From Desulfobacca sp. (GTDB lineage Bacteria > Desulfobacterota > Desulfobaccia > Desulfobaccales > Desulfobaccaceae): a DNA stretch of 64,000 nucleotides. The notes under the pieces were generated by a model. It saw only the letters and a list, made by a program, of their open reading frames with translations. It had not been told where the DNA came from and searched no databases. Shown one piece after another: positions 26,811 through 33,362 of this stretch (the stretch's first letter is position 1; every line of letters begins with the position of its first letter). Both the position numbers and the translations under genes were made by a program. The stretch is taken from positions 1 to 64,000 of the forward strand of contig DYEV01000004.1 of NCBI GenBank assembly GCA_020725545.1, read 5' to 3'.

Positions 26811-26852
26811 AATTCCCTCTCCCCCAGGGGGCGCAAGGCTTAGGGTGAGGGT
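26811..26852. repeat. C/T-rich repeat, right arm (inverted)
   Basis: TCCCTCTCCCCCAGGGGGCG to GGGTGAGGGTC, inverted relative to the motif at 26512-26560; it also contains a CCCCCAGGGGG palindrome. Confidence 0.5.
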
Positions 26853-26926
26853 CTAATAACATCGGTTATCTCAATATGTTAGACATTTCCCAAACTCTAT
26901 CCGCTCTATGTCTGGGTAATGCTCAG

Positions 26927-26970
26927 CTCGTTCAGGAAGACAAAAAAAGAGGTTTGGCAACAACCTGGAT
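26927..26970. repeat. Interspersed repeat, copy C
   Basis: CTCGTTCAGGAAGACA followed by GAGGTTTGGCAACAACCTGG, related to 14445-14490 along its whole length. Confidence 0.5.
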
Positions 26971-27166
26971 TCAATCTCTGCCGCTGCGCCCCTTAACCAC
27001 CCGCCGTGGCCGGCCGGACTGGTTCCGCCGGCGTCGGGCCCCTTGCCCCAGGTATATCAAAATAAGGATCAAAAAAAGTGAGTTGGATAAATTTTAACGA
27101 AAAAATAAAAAAATTCTACTATTATTCTCTTTTTGCCGGCACCCGGGTGGGTATGGCTGCGCCTCA

Positions 27167-27415
27167 TTACCCCCGGGCCACCGAGCGCTGTTCCAGGACC
27201 GCCACATCCTGTTCCAGGCGCACCGGGCCTCCAGGTTCTGGTGCTCCCCCCGCCGAACGATGACTTCAGAAAACCGGTCCAGGCGCTGGTTCGTGACCAC
27301 CAGACTGGCCTGGCTTTCACCCTGGCCGTTTTTCAGTGCCTGGATTTCCGGAAATATCAATTCCTTGATAAAAGGGTACGACCGCTTCTCTGACTTCCAC
27401 GGCGGCAAACCTCAT
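27167..27415 (-). pseudogene. Dead gene for a small coiled-coil protein
   Basis: Three frames together give a short coiled-coil protein. From ATG at 27415 the first frame reads MRFAAVEVREAVVPF. A shift then gives IKELIFPEIQALKNGQGE followed by VTNQRLDRF. A second shift near 27225 gives RLEQDVAVLEQRSVARG and a stop at 27167. Each piece fits the same pattern: a small helical protein of unknown function with hydrophobic heptads, probably cytoplasmic. Two frameshifts in under 250 bases mark it as decayed. I recognise the general type (a common uncharacterised coiled-coil family) but cannot name it. Confidence 0.6.
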
Positions 27416-27676
27416 GGCGAGGGCCAGGATCAGGGCAAAAGAGGATTTTTCGCTTTATTCTGAATAGTTATATTAGCAACAATCTTGAGGCCTGTCAAGC
27501 CGGACGGCGCTTAGACCCCGAACCGGAGCCGCCGGAAACCTCCGGGCCCGGCACCCGGGTGATACTTGAGCCCGTCAGACGTGCCCGGCATTCTTTAAAG
27601 GCAACGTCGACACGAGGGCGAACCTGCAGGGAAAGGGGAACTGGTCGCAACGGCCGGCCGGTGCCGCCGGGCATGC

Positions 27677-27710
27677 AAAAGGCAGGGCCGGCGACCCGAC
27701 CCTGCCTGCA
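27677..27710 (-). terminator. Rho-independent terminator of the 27736 gene
   Basis: Minus strand: GGCAGGG, a C-G-rich inner stem, CCCTGCC, then TTTT (arms 27700-27706 and 27681-27687). It lies 26 bases after the stop of the VPLPG-CTERM gene. Confidence 0.75.
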
Positions 27711-27735
27711 AAAGGGTTTCCTTACCTACGGCCGC

Positions 27736-28296
27736 TTAGGCTGCCCGCCGCCGGCCATAAGCCGCCAACCGCACCAACCCCGCGCCCAGCAGCAGCAAGG
27801 CCCCGGGCAGGGGCACCACCGCCACACAGTGGGGATCATCATAGTTATAGGTAATGGTCCAGGCGGGGGTGGCACCGCCGCTCCAGGCCAGGAGCGCGGA
27901 CTCCCTGACAATACCTGCCAATCCCCCCTCAAAAGCCCGAAACGCCAAGCTCAAGGGCTCATGCAACACCCCGGCAAAATGCAGGGTAAACACCAAAGTT
28001 TCGGCCTCTGGGCCAGTGGCCGTGGCCTCCCGCGGATAGTCCCCAACGGCAGCCCCCTGCCAACCGCTCATGTCAAAATATTGAAACACCGGAGCTGCAA
28101 AGGCGGCAGCTTCGGGTTCCAGCATAATAACCTGCAGGGTATCAAACGGGCCCACACTGTGTTCTTTAAACGTTTGGGACCAGGAGCCGGTGGGTATCGC
28201 CTCCCCGTAAGTTTCCAGGCACTGCCCCGGGCCCGCCACAAGTCCCACCAGCATGAGGCCGAGGACGCTCCCTAAAAATAAAAACTTTTTTGTCAT
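27736..28296 (-). CDS. VPLPG-CTERM sorted secreted protein
   Basis: 186 residues. Signal peptide about 1-26 (FLFLGSVLGLMLVGLVAG core). The last 26 residues are an exosortase signal: VPLPG motif, hydrophobic ALLLLGAGLVRLAAY, basic GRRRAA tail. The middle is a beta-rich domain of about 130 residues without recognised motifs; it has only two cysteines apart from the leader region. Expected to be exported and then processed or anchored by exosortase D with EPS. Preceded by a candidate sigma-54 promoter and an activator-like site, and followed by a terminator, so it is transcribed alone. Function of the mature domain is unknown. Confidence 0.85.
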   Translation of the reverse strand: MTKKFLFLGSVLGLMLVGLVAGPGQCLETYGEAIPTGSWSQTFKEHSVGPFDTLQVIMLEPEAAAFAAPVFQYFDMSGWQGAAVGDYPREATATGPEAETLVFTLHFAGVLHEPLSLAFRAFEGGLAGIVRESALLAWSGGATPAWTITYNYDDPHCVAVVPLPGALLLLGAGLVRLAAYGRRRAA

Positions 28297-28387
28297 CGCA
28301 CCGCTTTGTGCCTCCTTTCTCCCGTTGTTTTCTCTACCAGGTCAGAGCTTTGGCCGACCGCCTTGGTATTCCTGCCGATAATCTTAT

Positions 28388-28402
28388 GCATAATCTGCGC
28401 CA
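28388..28402 (-). promoter_or_regulatory. Candidate sigma-54 promoter, 27736 gene
   Basis: Minus strand TGGCGCAGATTATGC followed by A: GG and GC correctly spaced, TTGGC at -24 and TGCA at -12. It lies 92 bases before the ATG, with a partial activator site about 64 bp further upstream. Confidence 0.5.
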
Positions 28403-28463
28403 AGAGAAAGGGCTCCACAACTTCCCTCAGGTTCAAAAAAATATACCCGCGACCATGTCTTAT

Positions 28464-28483
28464 CCTGTTGATATCTCTGAACT
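28464..28483. promoter_or_regulatory. Activator-like half-conserved palindrome
   Basis: Minus strand AGTTCAGAGATATCAACAGG matches TGTTCARATAAYTGAACAGG at 15 of 20 positions. It has no clear partner at 21 bp, unlike the other three promoter regions. Confidence 0.4.
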
Positions 28484-28722
28484 ACTTAATTCCAAAGCGT
28501 TTCCTTGGCCAAAATCCCGGGATTTTACCAAATGCATAATGTTTCAAGAATAAAACACCGTGTTTCATTTTCAAAACAATTCTGCCCAGGCCCGGCCGAA
28601 AGACGATCTAAAATAGCCCTTGAGAAACTCAAGACTTCTGGGAAAAGATTGATTCAAAGGAATTGCCCACAGGAAGGGAGTAGGGCCGCCGCGCCGCGCC
28701 GACCTCCTTCTGACTCTCGTGG

Positions 28723-28742
28723 CGCCGACCTCCAGGTCGGCG
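28723..28742. repeat. Palindromic repeat CGCCGACCT-CC-AGGTCGGCG
   Basis: Perfect 9-bp arms around CC. A related half (GCGCCGACCTCC) lies about 30 bases upstream, and similar GGTGCCGGTCGAGAGCGGCG-type sequence recurs at 33105-33150. It looks like a REP element; it is not followed by a T run. Confidence 0.65.
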
Positions 28743-28904
28743 GCCGGGGAAACGCCTTACCATCCGGGGTTTTAACGTTGTTCCCCCCCACCTCTCTTCC
28801 TTGAGAACATCCTTGAAATTCTCATCAAAAATTATTCCTTTTCGCCTTGACAAGTTCACAAGAAGGCGATTAAACTTCGGGAAAATTTGAGCAAGGAGGA
28901 GAAT

Positions 28905-29768
28905 ATGGTTCAATCTATCACGGGGAGGGGCCGGCGGGGGGCCGGCTGGCTGGCGCTCCTGGCCCTGGTCCTGCTGCTGGCCGCGGCCCCGGCCTGGGGG
29001 GCCAGCTATTTTGTCTACCAACAATGGGGCGGCACCTGGCAGGACGCCAATAAGACGGCCGCCAACACCGAGGACGACCTGATGTGCTGGGCCGCCGCGG
29101 CCAGCAACGTCCTGGCCTGGGCCGGCTGGGGCACCCCCACCTATAACACCACCGACAAGATCTTCAAACACTTCCAGGATCATTGGACGGATAATACCGG
29201 CGTCCCGGCTTGGGCCTGGAAATGGTGGCTGAACGGCTCGCCGCCGCCCTATTATTTTGCTTCCTATCCCGATGTCCCCGGCGGCGGGAACTTTTACCCC
29301 ACTTTGAATTTCACTAGTTATTATAGTTCTGGCAGCAATCCTGATCTCATGGTGTCGGCTGAGCTCTTAATGCGCCAGGGTTATGGCGTCACTCTGATCA
29401 TCGGGCGACCCGGCGGCTCCCACGCCGTAACCGCCTGGGGCTTCGACTATACCTATGATCCCTTAACCAAAAAGAATCTCTACTCCGGCATTTATATTAC
29501 TGACTCAGACGACGGCGTTCTGGGCCTTAAATACTATCCCATTACCAAACCGGGGGCTTGGTGGACCTTAGGGGGCTCTTACAGCGGTTGGCAGATCGGC
29601 TTGGTGCAGGCGTTTAGGAAACGGGCGTCTCTTATCCAGATTCCCTTCGGTGCCTTTCCCGACGAGCTGGATGTGGCCGTCGGCGTGGCCCCGGTGCCGT
29701 TGCCGGCCACCTGGCCCCTCGTCGCCTCGGGCTTTCTGCTGATCCTGCTCGGTCGGCGCCGCGCTTAA
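28905..29768 (+). CDS. IdeS/C66-like cysteine protease with VPLPA-CTERM tail, copy 1
   Basis: 287 residues from ATG after AAGGAGGA; the frame also opens 18 bases earlier at a TTG that precedes the ribosome binding site. Signal peptide about 1-33. The catalytic layout follows IdeS/Mac-1 (MEROPS C66): Lys50 then DDLMCWAAAASN with Cys61, GGSHAVTAWGF with His173, and YITDSDDG with Asp200/Asp202. In streptococcal IdeS the same order of Lys, Cys, His and TDSD occurs. The C-terminus is an exosortase signal, VPLPATW, a hydrophobic stretch and GRRRA. It is therefore predicted to be a secreted, exosortase-processed protease. The substrate is unknown; IgG is only the substrate of pathogen homologues. 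Confidence 0.85.
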   Translation: MVQSITGRGRRGAGWLALLALVLLLAAAPAWGASYFVYQQWGGTWQDANKTAANTEDDLMCWAAAASNVLAWAGWGTPTYNTTDKIFKHFQDHWTDNTGVPAWAWKWWLNGSPPPYYFASYPDVPGGGNFYPTLNFTSYYSSGSNPDLMVSAELLMRQGYGVTLIIGRPGGSHAVTAWGFDYTYDPLTKKNLYSGIYITDSDDGVLGLKYYPITKPGAWWTLGGSYSGWQIGLVQAFRKRASLIQIPFGAFPDELDVAVGVAPVPLPATWPLVASGFLLILLGRRRA

Positions 29769-29787
29769 GTAAAAATTTTCTCCACCA

Positions 29788-29817
29788 GGGGCCAGAGCTA
29801 CCTCTGGCCCCTTTTTT
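29788..29817 (+). terminator. Rho-independent terminator
   Basis: GGGGCCAGAG (29788-29797), loop CTAC, CTCTGGCCCC (29802-29811), then six T. A perfect 10-bp stem closing the protease gene at 28905-29768. Confidence 0.9.
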
Positions 29818-29818
29818 C

Positions 29819-30529
29819 TTACTGGCGGCGTTTATAGAGGGCCAGGCGGACGAGACCCGCACCCAGGAGGAGGATGGCGGTGGGCAGCGGCACAACAGTG
29901 CCGAAGTTATCTATGGCCACAGCAGCACCATCTCCATAAAAACCCAGGGAGGCAAAATTATTAAAAGTTGTTGAACTATGGGTAAAAATCAGGCCGATGT
30001 CAGTGACAGTGGCAATAACTTGGGCAAATGTTTTATCTCCTGTGTCGGCATTTGGCCAGCGCAGAAAATTTTCCTCGCTAAGGGTCACTTTATGGGACTG
30101 CCAACCTGTAAACCTGTTGGGATTCCAGCTAACGAGGTCATTGCTGACGAAATAATTGCTGGTCTCGTCAATCAACGAGCCGATGTAAAAGCGCACCATG
30201 GGGTCGGCGCCCTCATATTGCGCTATGCTGCCCGTTAACTGAAGATCTACCGTCAGGATCATACCTGAAAGCTCACCGAAAATTGCTGCGTTTTTAGCCT
30301 GATAACCATAAAGCCGGTTTGTTGCCTCCGACGCCCCCTGGACGATATAACCATTGCCCCCGGTTTGCTGCCAGGCAGCCACGCCTGTGGTAACGTCCCC
30401 AGCATTATTGATCGTTCCATAATACCAACCAGCATTACTAGAATCAAACGTCTCGATATAAGCCGCCGGCGCTGGCGAGACGACCATACCAACCAGCAAA
30501 AGAACTAACCCTGCCGTGAATTTCCTCAT
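29819..30529 (-). CDS. VPLPT-CTERM sorted secreted protein
   Basis: 236 residues from ATG at 30529 (GGGCGGGAG just upstream; the open frame continues but the signal peptide starts here: RKFTAGLVLLLVGMVVSPAPA). The mature part begins AYIETFDSSNAGWYYG and ends GFYGDGAAVAIDNFGTV, a pattern of laminin-G/concanavalin-like jelly-roll domains that bind sugars or surfaces. The C-terminal sorting signal is VPLPTAILLLGAGLVRLALY then KRRQ. Expected location is the cell surface or EPS matrix. It is read toward the preceding protease gene, whose terminator lies 1-30 bases past its stop. Confidence 0.82.
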   Translation of the reverse strand: MRKFTAGLVLLLVGMVVSPAPAAYIETFDSSNAGWYYGTINNAGDVTTGVAAWQQTGGNGYIVQGASEATNRLYGYQAKNAAIFGELSGMILTVDLQLTGSIAQYEGADPMVRFYIGSLIDETSNYFVSNDLVSWNPNRFTGWQSHKVTLSEENFLRWPNADTGDKTFAQVIATVTDIGLIFTHSSTTFNNFASLGFYGDGAAVAIDNFGTVVPLPTAILLLGAGLVRLALYKRRQ

Positions 30530-30865
30530 AGCTCCCGCCCCTTTTCTGAGCAAATAAATATCGCTCTCATCCTTACCCGCCGATACCCCCTCGGGAGAAG
30601 GCACCCTCAACGCTGTCCTCGCGCTCTGTTAAGAAACTATATATTATTTTACAAAGAATTTTCATCTCGTCAAGGATATCGAAATCGGAATTGAGAAAAG
30701 TTAATTAAAAGTATTGTATTTATTTAAAATCAATAACAAGAACAAGAGGTTGTCAGATTTTTTGGGGCGTTTTCGGTAATGCCTGATTGTCTGATATTTT
30801 TTTCTAAAGTTTTCTTTACCCAGATTCGATAAGCCAGGAAACTATCCAAGGAAGGAGATTACCGT
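30530..30865. other. Divergent intergenic region
   Basis: 336 bases, A+T-rich, no gene supported. Contains a sigma-70-like promoter for the leftward gene (30646-30673). No sigma-54 element or complete activator palindrome was found for the rightward protease gene. Confidence 0.55.
30646..30673 (-). promoter_or_regulatory. Sigma-70-like promoter, 29819 gene
   Basis: Minus strand TTGACG, 16 bases, TAAAAT (5 of 6 matches in each box). Expected start about 110 bases before the ATG at 30529. Confidence 0.45.
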
Positions 30866-31714
30866 ATGAAACGCCTGAGCCCTATCGTCCTCTGGCTGGT
30901 GTTGAGTGCCATGGCCGGCACCGCCTGGGCTTTGCCGCCCACTACCCTTAAATATAATTACTATATTTATAACCAGTGGGGCGGCACCTGGCAGGACGCC
31001 AACAAAAATTATGTGGATGACAGCCTCATGTGCTGGGCCGCCACGGCCTCCAACGTCCTGGAGTGGGGCCAGTGGGACACGCCGACCATCACCACGGCCA
31101 CCCAGATTTTTCAGCATTTCAAGGATCACTGGACCAACAACACCGGCGTCATGAGCTGGGCCTGGAAGTGGTGGCTGAACGGTTCGCCACCGCCCTATTA
31201 TTTCGCCTCCTATCCCGATGTGCCGGGGGGCGGCAACTTCTATCCGGCGGCGAATTTTACCGACTACTACCGCTATGCCGGCAGCGGCGACCTCATGGGG
31301 GTCATGGATAACTGGATGCACCAGGGCTATGGCGTCGGCCTGGTGATCGGCAAAGGCGGGGGACTGCATGCCATCACCGCCTGGGGCTTCGGGTATAACC
31401 TGGTGAACGGGGTCAAACAATACACCAGTATCTATGTCACTGATTCCGACGACGGGGTGACGGCCTTGAGAAACTACCCCCTGACCTGGAATGGATCGGC
31501 GTGGGTTCTGGGCGGGTCATACAGCGGCTGGTCTGTGGGCAGCCTCTCCGGGTTTAAATACCGGCTGTCGCCGGCCGGGGCCGGGTCCTTTTGGGCAAGC
31601 GAGGGGCCGCAGGGCGGAGAAATCCTCGTGACCCCCTTGGCGCCCTCCTGGCTGCTTTTCGGGGCAGGTCTGCTGCTGCTCCTTCTCTTAAACCGGCGGG
31701 TGGCGGTGGAGTAA
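30866..31714 (+). CDS. IdeS/C66-like cysteine protease with sorting-like tail, copy 2
   Basis: 282 residues, ATG after AAGGAAGGAG. Signal peptide about 1-22 (VLWLVLSAMAGTAWA). Catalytic residues as in copy 1: Lys47, Cys56 in DSLMCWAATASN, His168 in GGLHAITAWGF, Asp193/Asp195 in YVTDSDDG. A long central block (about residues 98-126, from WAWKWWLNGS to GGGNFYP) is almost unchanged between the copies, so it is probably functionally constrained. The C-terminal tail is a hydrophobic helix with NRR after TPLAPSW, a weaker match to the VPLP motif. The two genes are separated by a convergent sorted-protein gene. Substrate unknown. Confidence 0.85.
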   Translation: MKRLSPIVLWLVLSAMAGTAWALPPTTLKYNYYIYNQWGGTWQDANKNYVDDSLMCWAATASNVLEWGQWDTPTITTATQIFQHFKDHWTNNTGVMSWAWKWWLNGSPPPYYFASYPDVPGGGNFYPAANFTDYYRYAGSGDLMGVMDNWMHQGYGVGLVIGKGGGLHAITAWGFGYNLVNGVKQYTSIYVTDSDDGVTALRNYPLTWNGSAWVLGGSYSGWSVGSLSGFKYRLSPAGAGSFWASEGPQGGEILVTPLAPSWLLFGAGLLLLLLLNRRVAVE

Positions 31715-31746
31715 TATTATCCGCCCGCTCACAAGGGCTGGGCAAG

Positions 31747-31775
31747 TTTCAGGGGGCGGCTGCCGCCCCCTGAAA
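31747..31775. terminator. Strong symmetric hairpin between convergent genes
   Basis: TTTCAGGGGGCGGC (31747-31760), one T, GCCGCCCCCTGAAA (31762-31775): a perfect 14-bp inverted repeat. It lies between the stops of the protease gene (31714) and the sorted-protein gene (31795) and can act on both strands, though it lacks a long T run. Confidence 0.7.
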
Positions 31776-31794
31776 TTGCGGTTTGCTGCAAAGA

Positions 31795-32619
31795 TTAAAC
31801 CTCTTCCCGCCGCCTGCGGGCATAGGCCGCCAACCGGGCTAGGCCGGCGCCCAACAGAAGCACGGCTCCGGGCAGGGGCACATTGCCGGCGGTAAAAACA
31901 GCTTCGGCCGTATCATTGGCGCAGGTGGCCGTGGCCCACAGGAAGGCAAAGGCGCTGTTGGGATCAAAGCCAGTGATGCCGGTGAGTTTGATTGCCAACT
32001 GGTAATCAGGTGCACTGCCTGCTATATTTGTCCAAGTTACAGTAGTAGTATCAAAAGGAATAGTGGCTTTGGCCTCGACGGGAACGTCTTTGGCATTACC
32101 ATCATTGATCACTGCATTTGGGGGACTCCCGCTTTGGATGGTGCCGCCATAACGACCGCCGTAAACCCAACCACCACTCTGCCAATAATTGGAATTCCAT
32201 GTTTTTGACGTTTCATAGCCGGCGGTTAGGCTGTAAACATTATTTTGACGACCGCTACGAGTGCCGATGGCAATATCCCAACTCCCATCGGCGCCGGCGT
32301 CAATAAAAAGATCAGCCGCGACGGCGGCCCCGTCATAATAAGAGGCTCCTTTCCAATTGGTCTCAATAATCAGCGTGCCGTCGGTTTTTAAAACCCCGCC
32401 ATAGTTTTCGTATGTAGCGGTGGCGCCAATAACATCATACCAAGTTTTATTTGCCCCTGATGTTCCCACTTTCGTCCCTGTGACATTGACATTTACTGCT
32501 GAACTGCCAATCCAGGTTTCGATCAGCGTGTTATTCGTAAAAACCACATCCGCCTGGGCGCTGACCGCAAAGAGGCCCAGGGTCATCACCAGCGCCAAAA
32601 TCAGTAAAAGTTTTTTCAC
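31795..32619 (-). CDS. VPLPG-CTERM sorted secreted protein
   Basis: 274 residues from GTG at 32619, six bases after TGGAGG (an ATG at 32631 is less well placed). Signal peptide KKLLLILALVMTLGLFAVSA, cleaved near AQADV. The mature domain is beta-rich, with DLFIDAGADGSWDIAIGTRS and many Gly/Asn/Tyr; no catalytic motif. The tail VPLPGAVLLLGAGLARLAAY plus ARRRREEV is a full exosortase signal. It has one of the clearest sigma-54 promoters of the window 190 bases upstream, with two sets of activator sites. It probably forms part of the EPS-bound protein layer. Confidence 0.85.
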   Translation of the reverse strand: MKKLLLILALVMTLGLFAVSAQADVVFTNNTLIETWIGSSAVNVNVTGTKVGTSGANKTWYDVIGATATYENYGGVLKTDGTLIIETNWKGASYYDGAAVAADLFIDAGADGSWDIAIGTRSGRQNNVYSLTAGYETSKTWNSNYWQSGGWVYGGRYGGTIQSGSPPNAVINDGNAKDVPVEAKATIPFDTTTVTWTNIAGSAPDYQLAIKLTGITGFDPNSAFAFLWATATCANDTAEAVFTAGNVPLPGAVLLLGAGLARLAAYARRRREEV

Positions 32620-32808
32620 GATTGCCTCCATTTTTCCATGTTGATTTATGGTGATTTATATATGCCACTGCTCCTCTGCGTGCCGGTCTCCCGTCGCCTC
32701 ACCTCCTTTGCCATGAATTTTGCCGGTTGAAAACTGCCACCTGCTTTTGACCGGAAGGCCGCGACCCCCGGTCGGTTTTTTGATCCGCAACTTCGCTTCG
32801 TTTATTAT

Positions 32809-32823
32809 GCAATTCCTGTACCA
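32809..32823 (-). promoter_or_regulatory. Sigma-54 promoter (-24/-12), 31795 gene
   Basis: Minus strand TGGTACAGGAATTGC followed by A: GG/GC spacing exact, -12 TTGCA perfect. The leader to the GTG start is about 180 bases, longer than at the other sigma-54 promoters. Confidence 0.65.
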
Positions 32824-32850
32824 GGCTTGCTGGCGGTCCTGGGCGCAATC

Positions 32851-32868
32851 TGTGCAAAGAACTGAACA
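32851..32868. promoter_or_regulatory. Activator site, proximal
   Basis: TGTGCAAAGAACTGAACA, 15 of 18 matches to TGTTCARATAAYTGAACA, followed by GG. It is only 28 bp from the -24 element. Confidence 0.5.
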
Positions 32869-32963
32869 GGGGAAAAAGTCGGTAGTCCTTGGGAATTTTA
32901 GTAGATTTGCCGAGAACGGCCCGCGCTTGGCCCTGCGGGCGCGGTCCGGCCCCGGCAAAATGA

Positions 32964-33002
32964 TGTTCAAAATATTGTATTTGGCGTTCAGAATGGTGAA
33001 CA
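32964..33002. promoter_or_regulatory. Tandem activator sites (21-bp spacing)
   Basis: TGTTCAAAATATTGTATT (32964-32981) and CGTTCAGAATGGTGAACA (32985-33002). They start 21 bp apart and lie 141-179 bp from the promoter, matching the exporter operon (139-177). They could also serve the divergent right EPS locus. Confidence 0.55.
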
Positions 33003-33306
33003 TGGTTAACCTTTTGATATAACGAAAGAAAGGCATTTAGCCCCCAAAGCCGTGTGCAGATTTCTAAACATGGCAGCCGACCGGGGCGGGGGGGGTCTCT
33101 CGGGTGCCGGTCGAGAGCGGCGCCTGCCGATCGGGAGAGCGGCGCTACTAGGGATATCGGCGCAACCAGGGAGGGCGGCGGTACGGGTTTTATCCTCGGG
33201 CCCAGGGGACGGCCAGGCGGCTGTCGAATTTTTTTGTAAGGAAACCGGCCCCGGCTGTCGATAAAGAAACTAGCCCGGTTCCCCTTCCCCGGCCTTTCTG
33301 ATATCT

Positions 33307-33312
33307 TATAAT
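33307..33312 (+). promoter_or_regulatory. Perfect -10 box (TATAAT) before the right EPS locus
   Basis: TATAAT 50 bases before the sugar-transferase ATG. The -35 region 17 bases upstream (CTTCCC) is a poor match, so it may need an activator or not be used. Confidence 0.35.
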
Positions 33313-33362
33313 AAAGGCAAGGTCGGGGCAGGTCTTTTCCCGGCCAAAAGTGCGATCAACTT

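Larger units (their letters stand above)
26302..27166. other. Repeat-rich non-coding stretch
   Basis: No credible gene. It contains an inverted pair of C/T-rich motifs (26512-26560 and 26811-26852), two hairpins (26698-26715 and 26748-26765) and two copies of the interspersed repeat also found at 14445-14502. Confidence 0.65.
28297..28904. other. Divergent intergenic region between two sorted-protein genes
   Basis: 608 bases without a supported gene. It holds a sigma-54 candidate (28388-28402, minus), an activator-like site (28464-28483), a palindromic repeat (28723-28742) and a weak sigma-70 candidate for the rightward protease gene (TTGACA at 28847-28852, 17 bases before TTAAAC). Confidence 0.6.
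32620..33362. other. Regulatory region between sorted-protein gene and right EPS locus
   Basis: About 740 bases without a supported gene. It holds the sigma-54 promoter for the leftward gene (32809-32823), activator sites (32851-32868 and the pair 32964-33002), a GC-rich palindrome-bearing block (33060-33200) and a TATAAT box (33307-33312) before the sugar-transferase gene. Confidence 0.6.

Noticed and set aside
26876-27097. 73-codon plus-strand frame in the repeat-rich stretch
   Set aside because: It runs through a copy of the interspersed repeat, has no ribosome binding site and an arginine-rich, low-information translation.
30730-30748. AATAACAAGAACA as an activator site before the second protease gene
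   Set aside because: Resembles one half-site only with a one-base insertion, has no partner and no sigma-54 promoter follows.
32641-32710. CGGCACGCAGAGGAGCA (minus) as a sigma-54 promoter nearer to the 31795 gene
   Set aside because: The GG to GC distance is one base too long; spacing is strict for sigma-54.
33317-33331. AGGCAAGGTCGGGGC as a sigma-54 promoter for the right sugar transferase
   Set aside because: GG/GC spacing fits, but -12 reads GGGC and -24 lacks TGGC; too weak compared with the four accepted sites.
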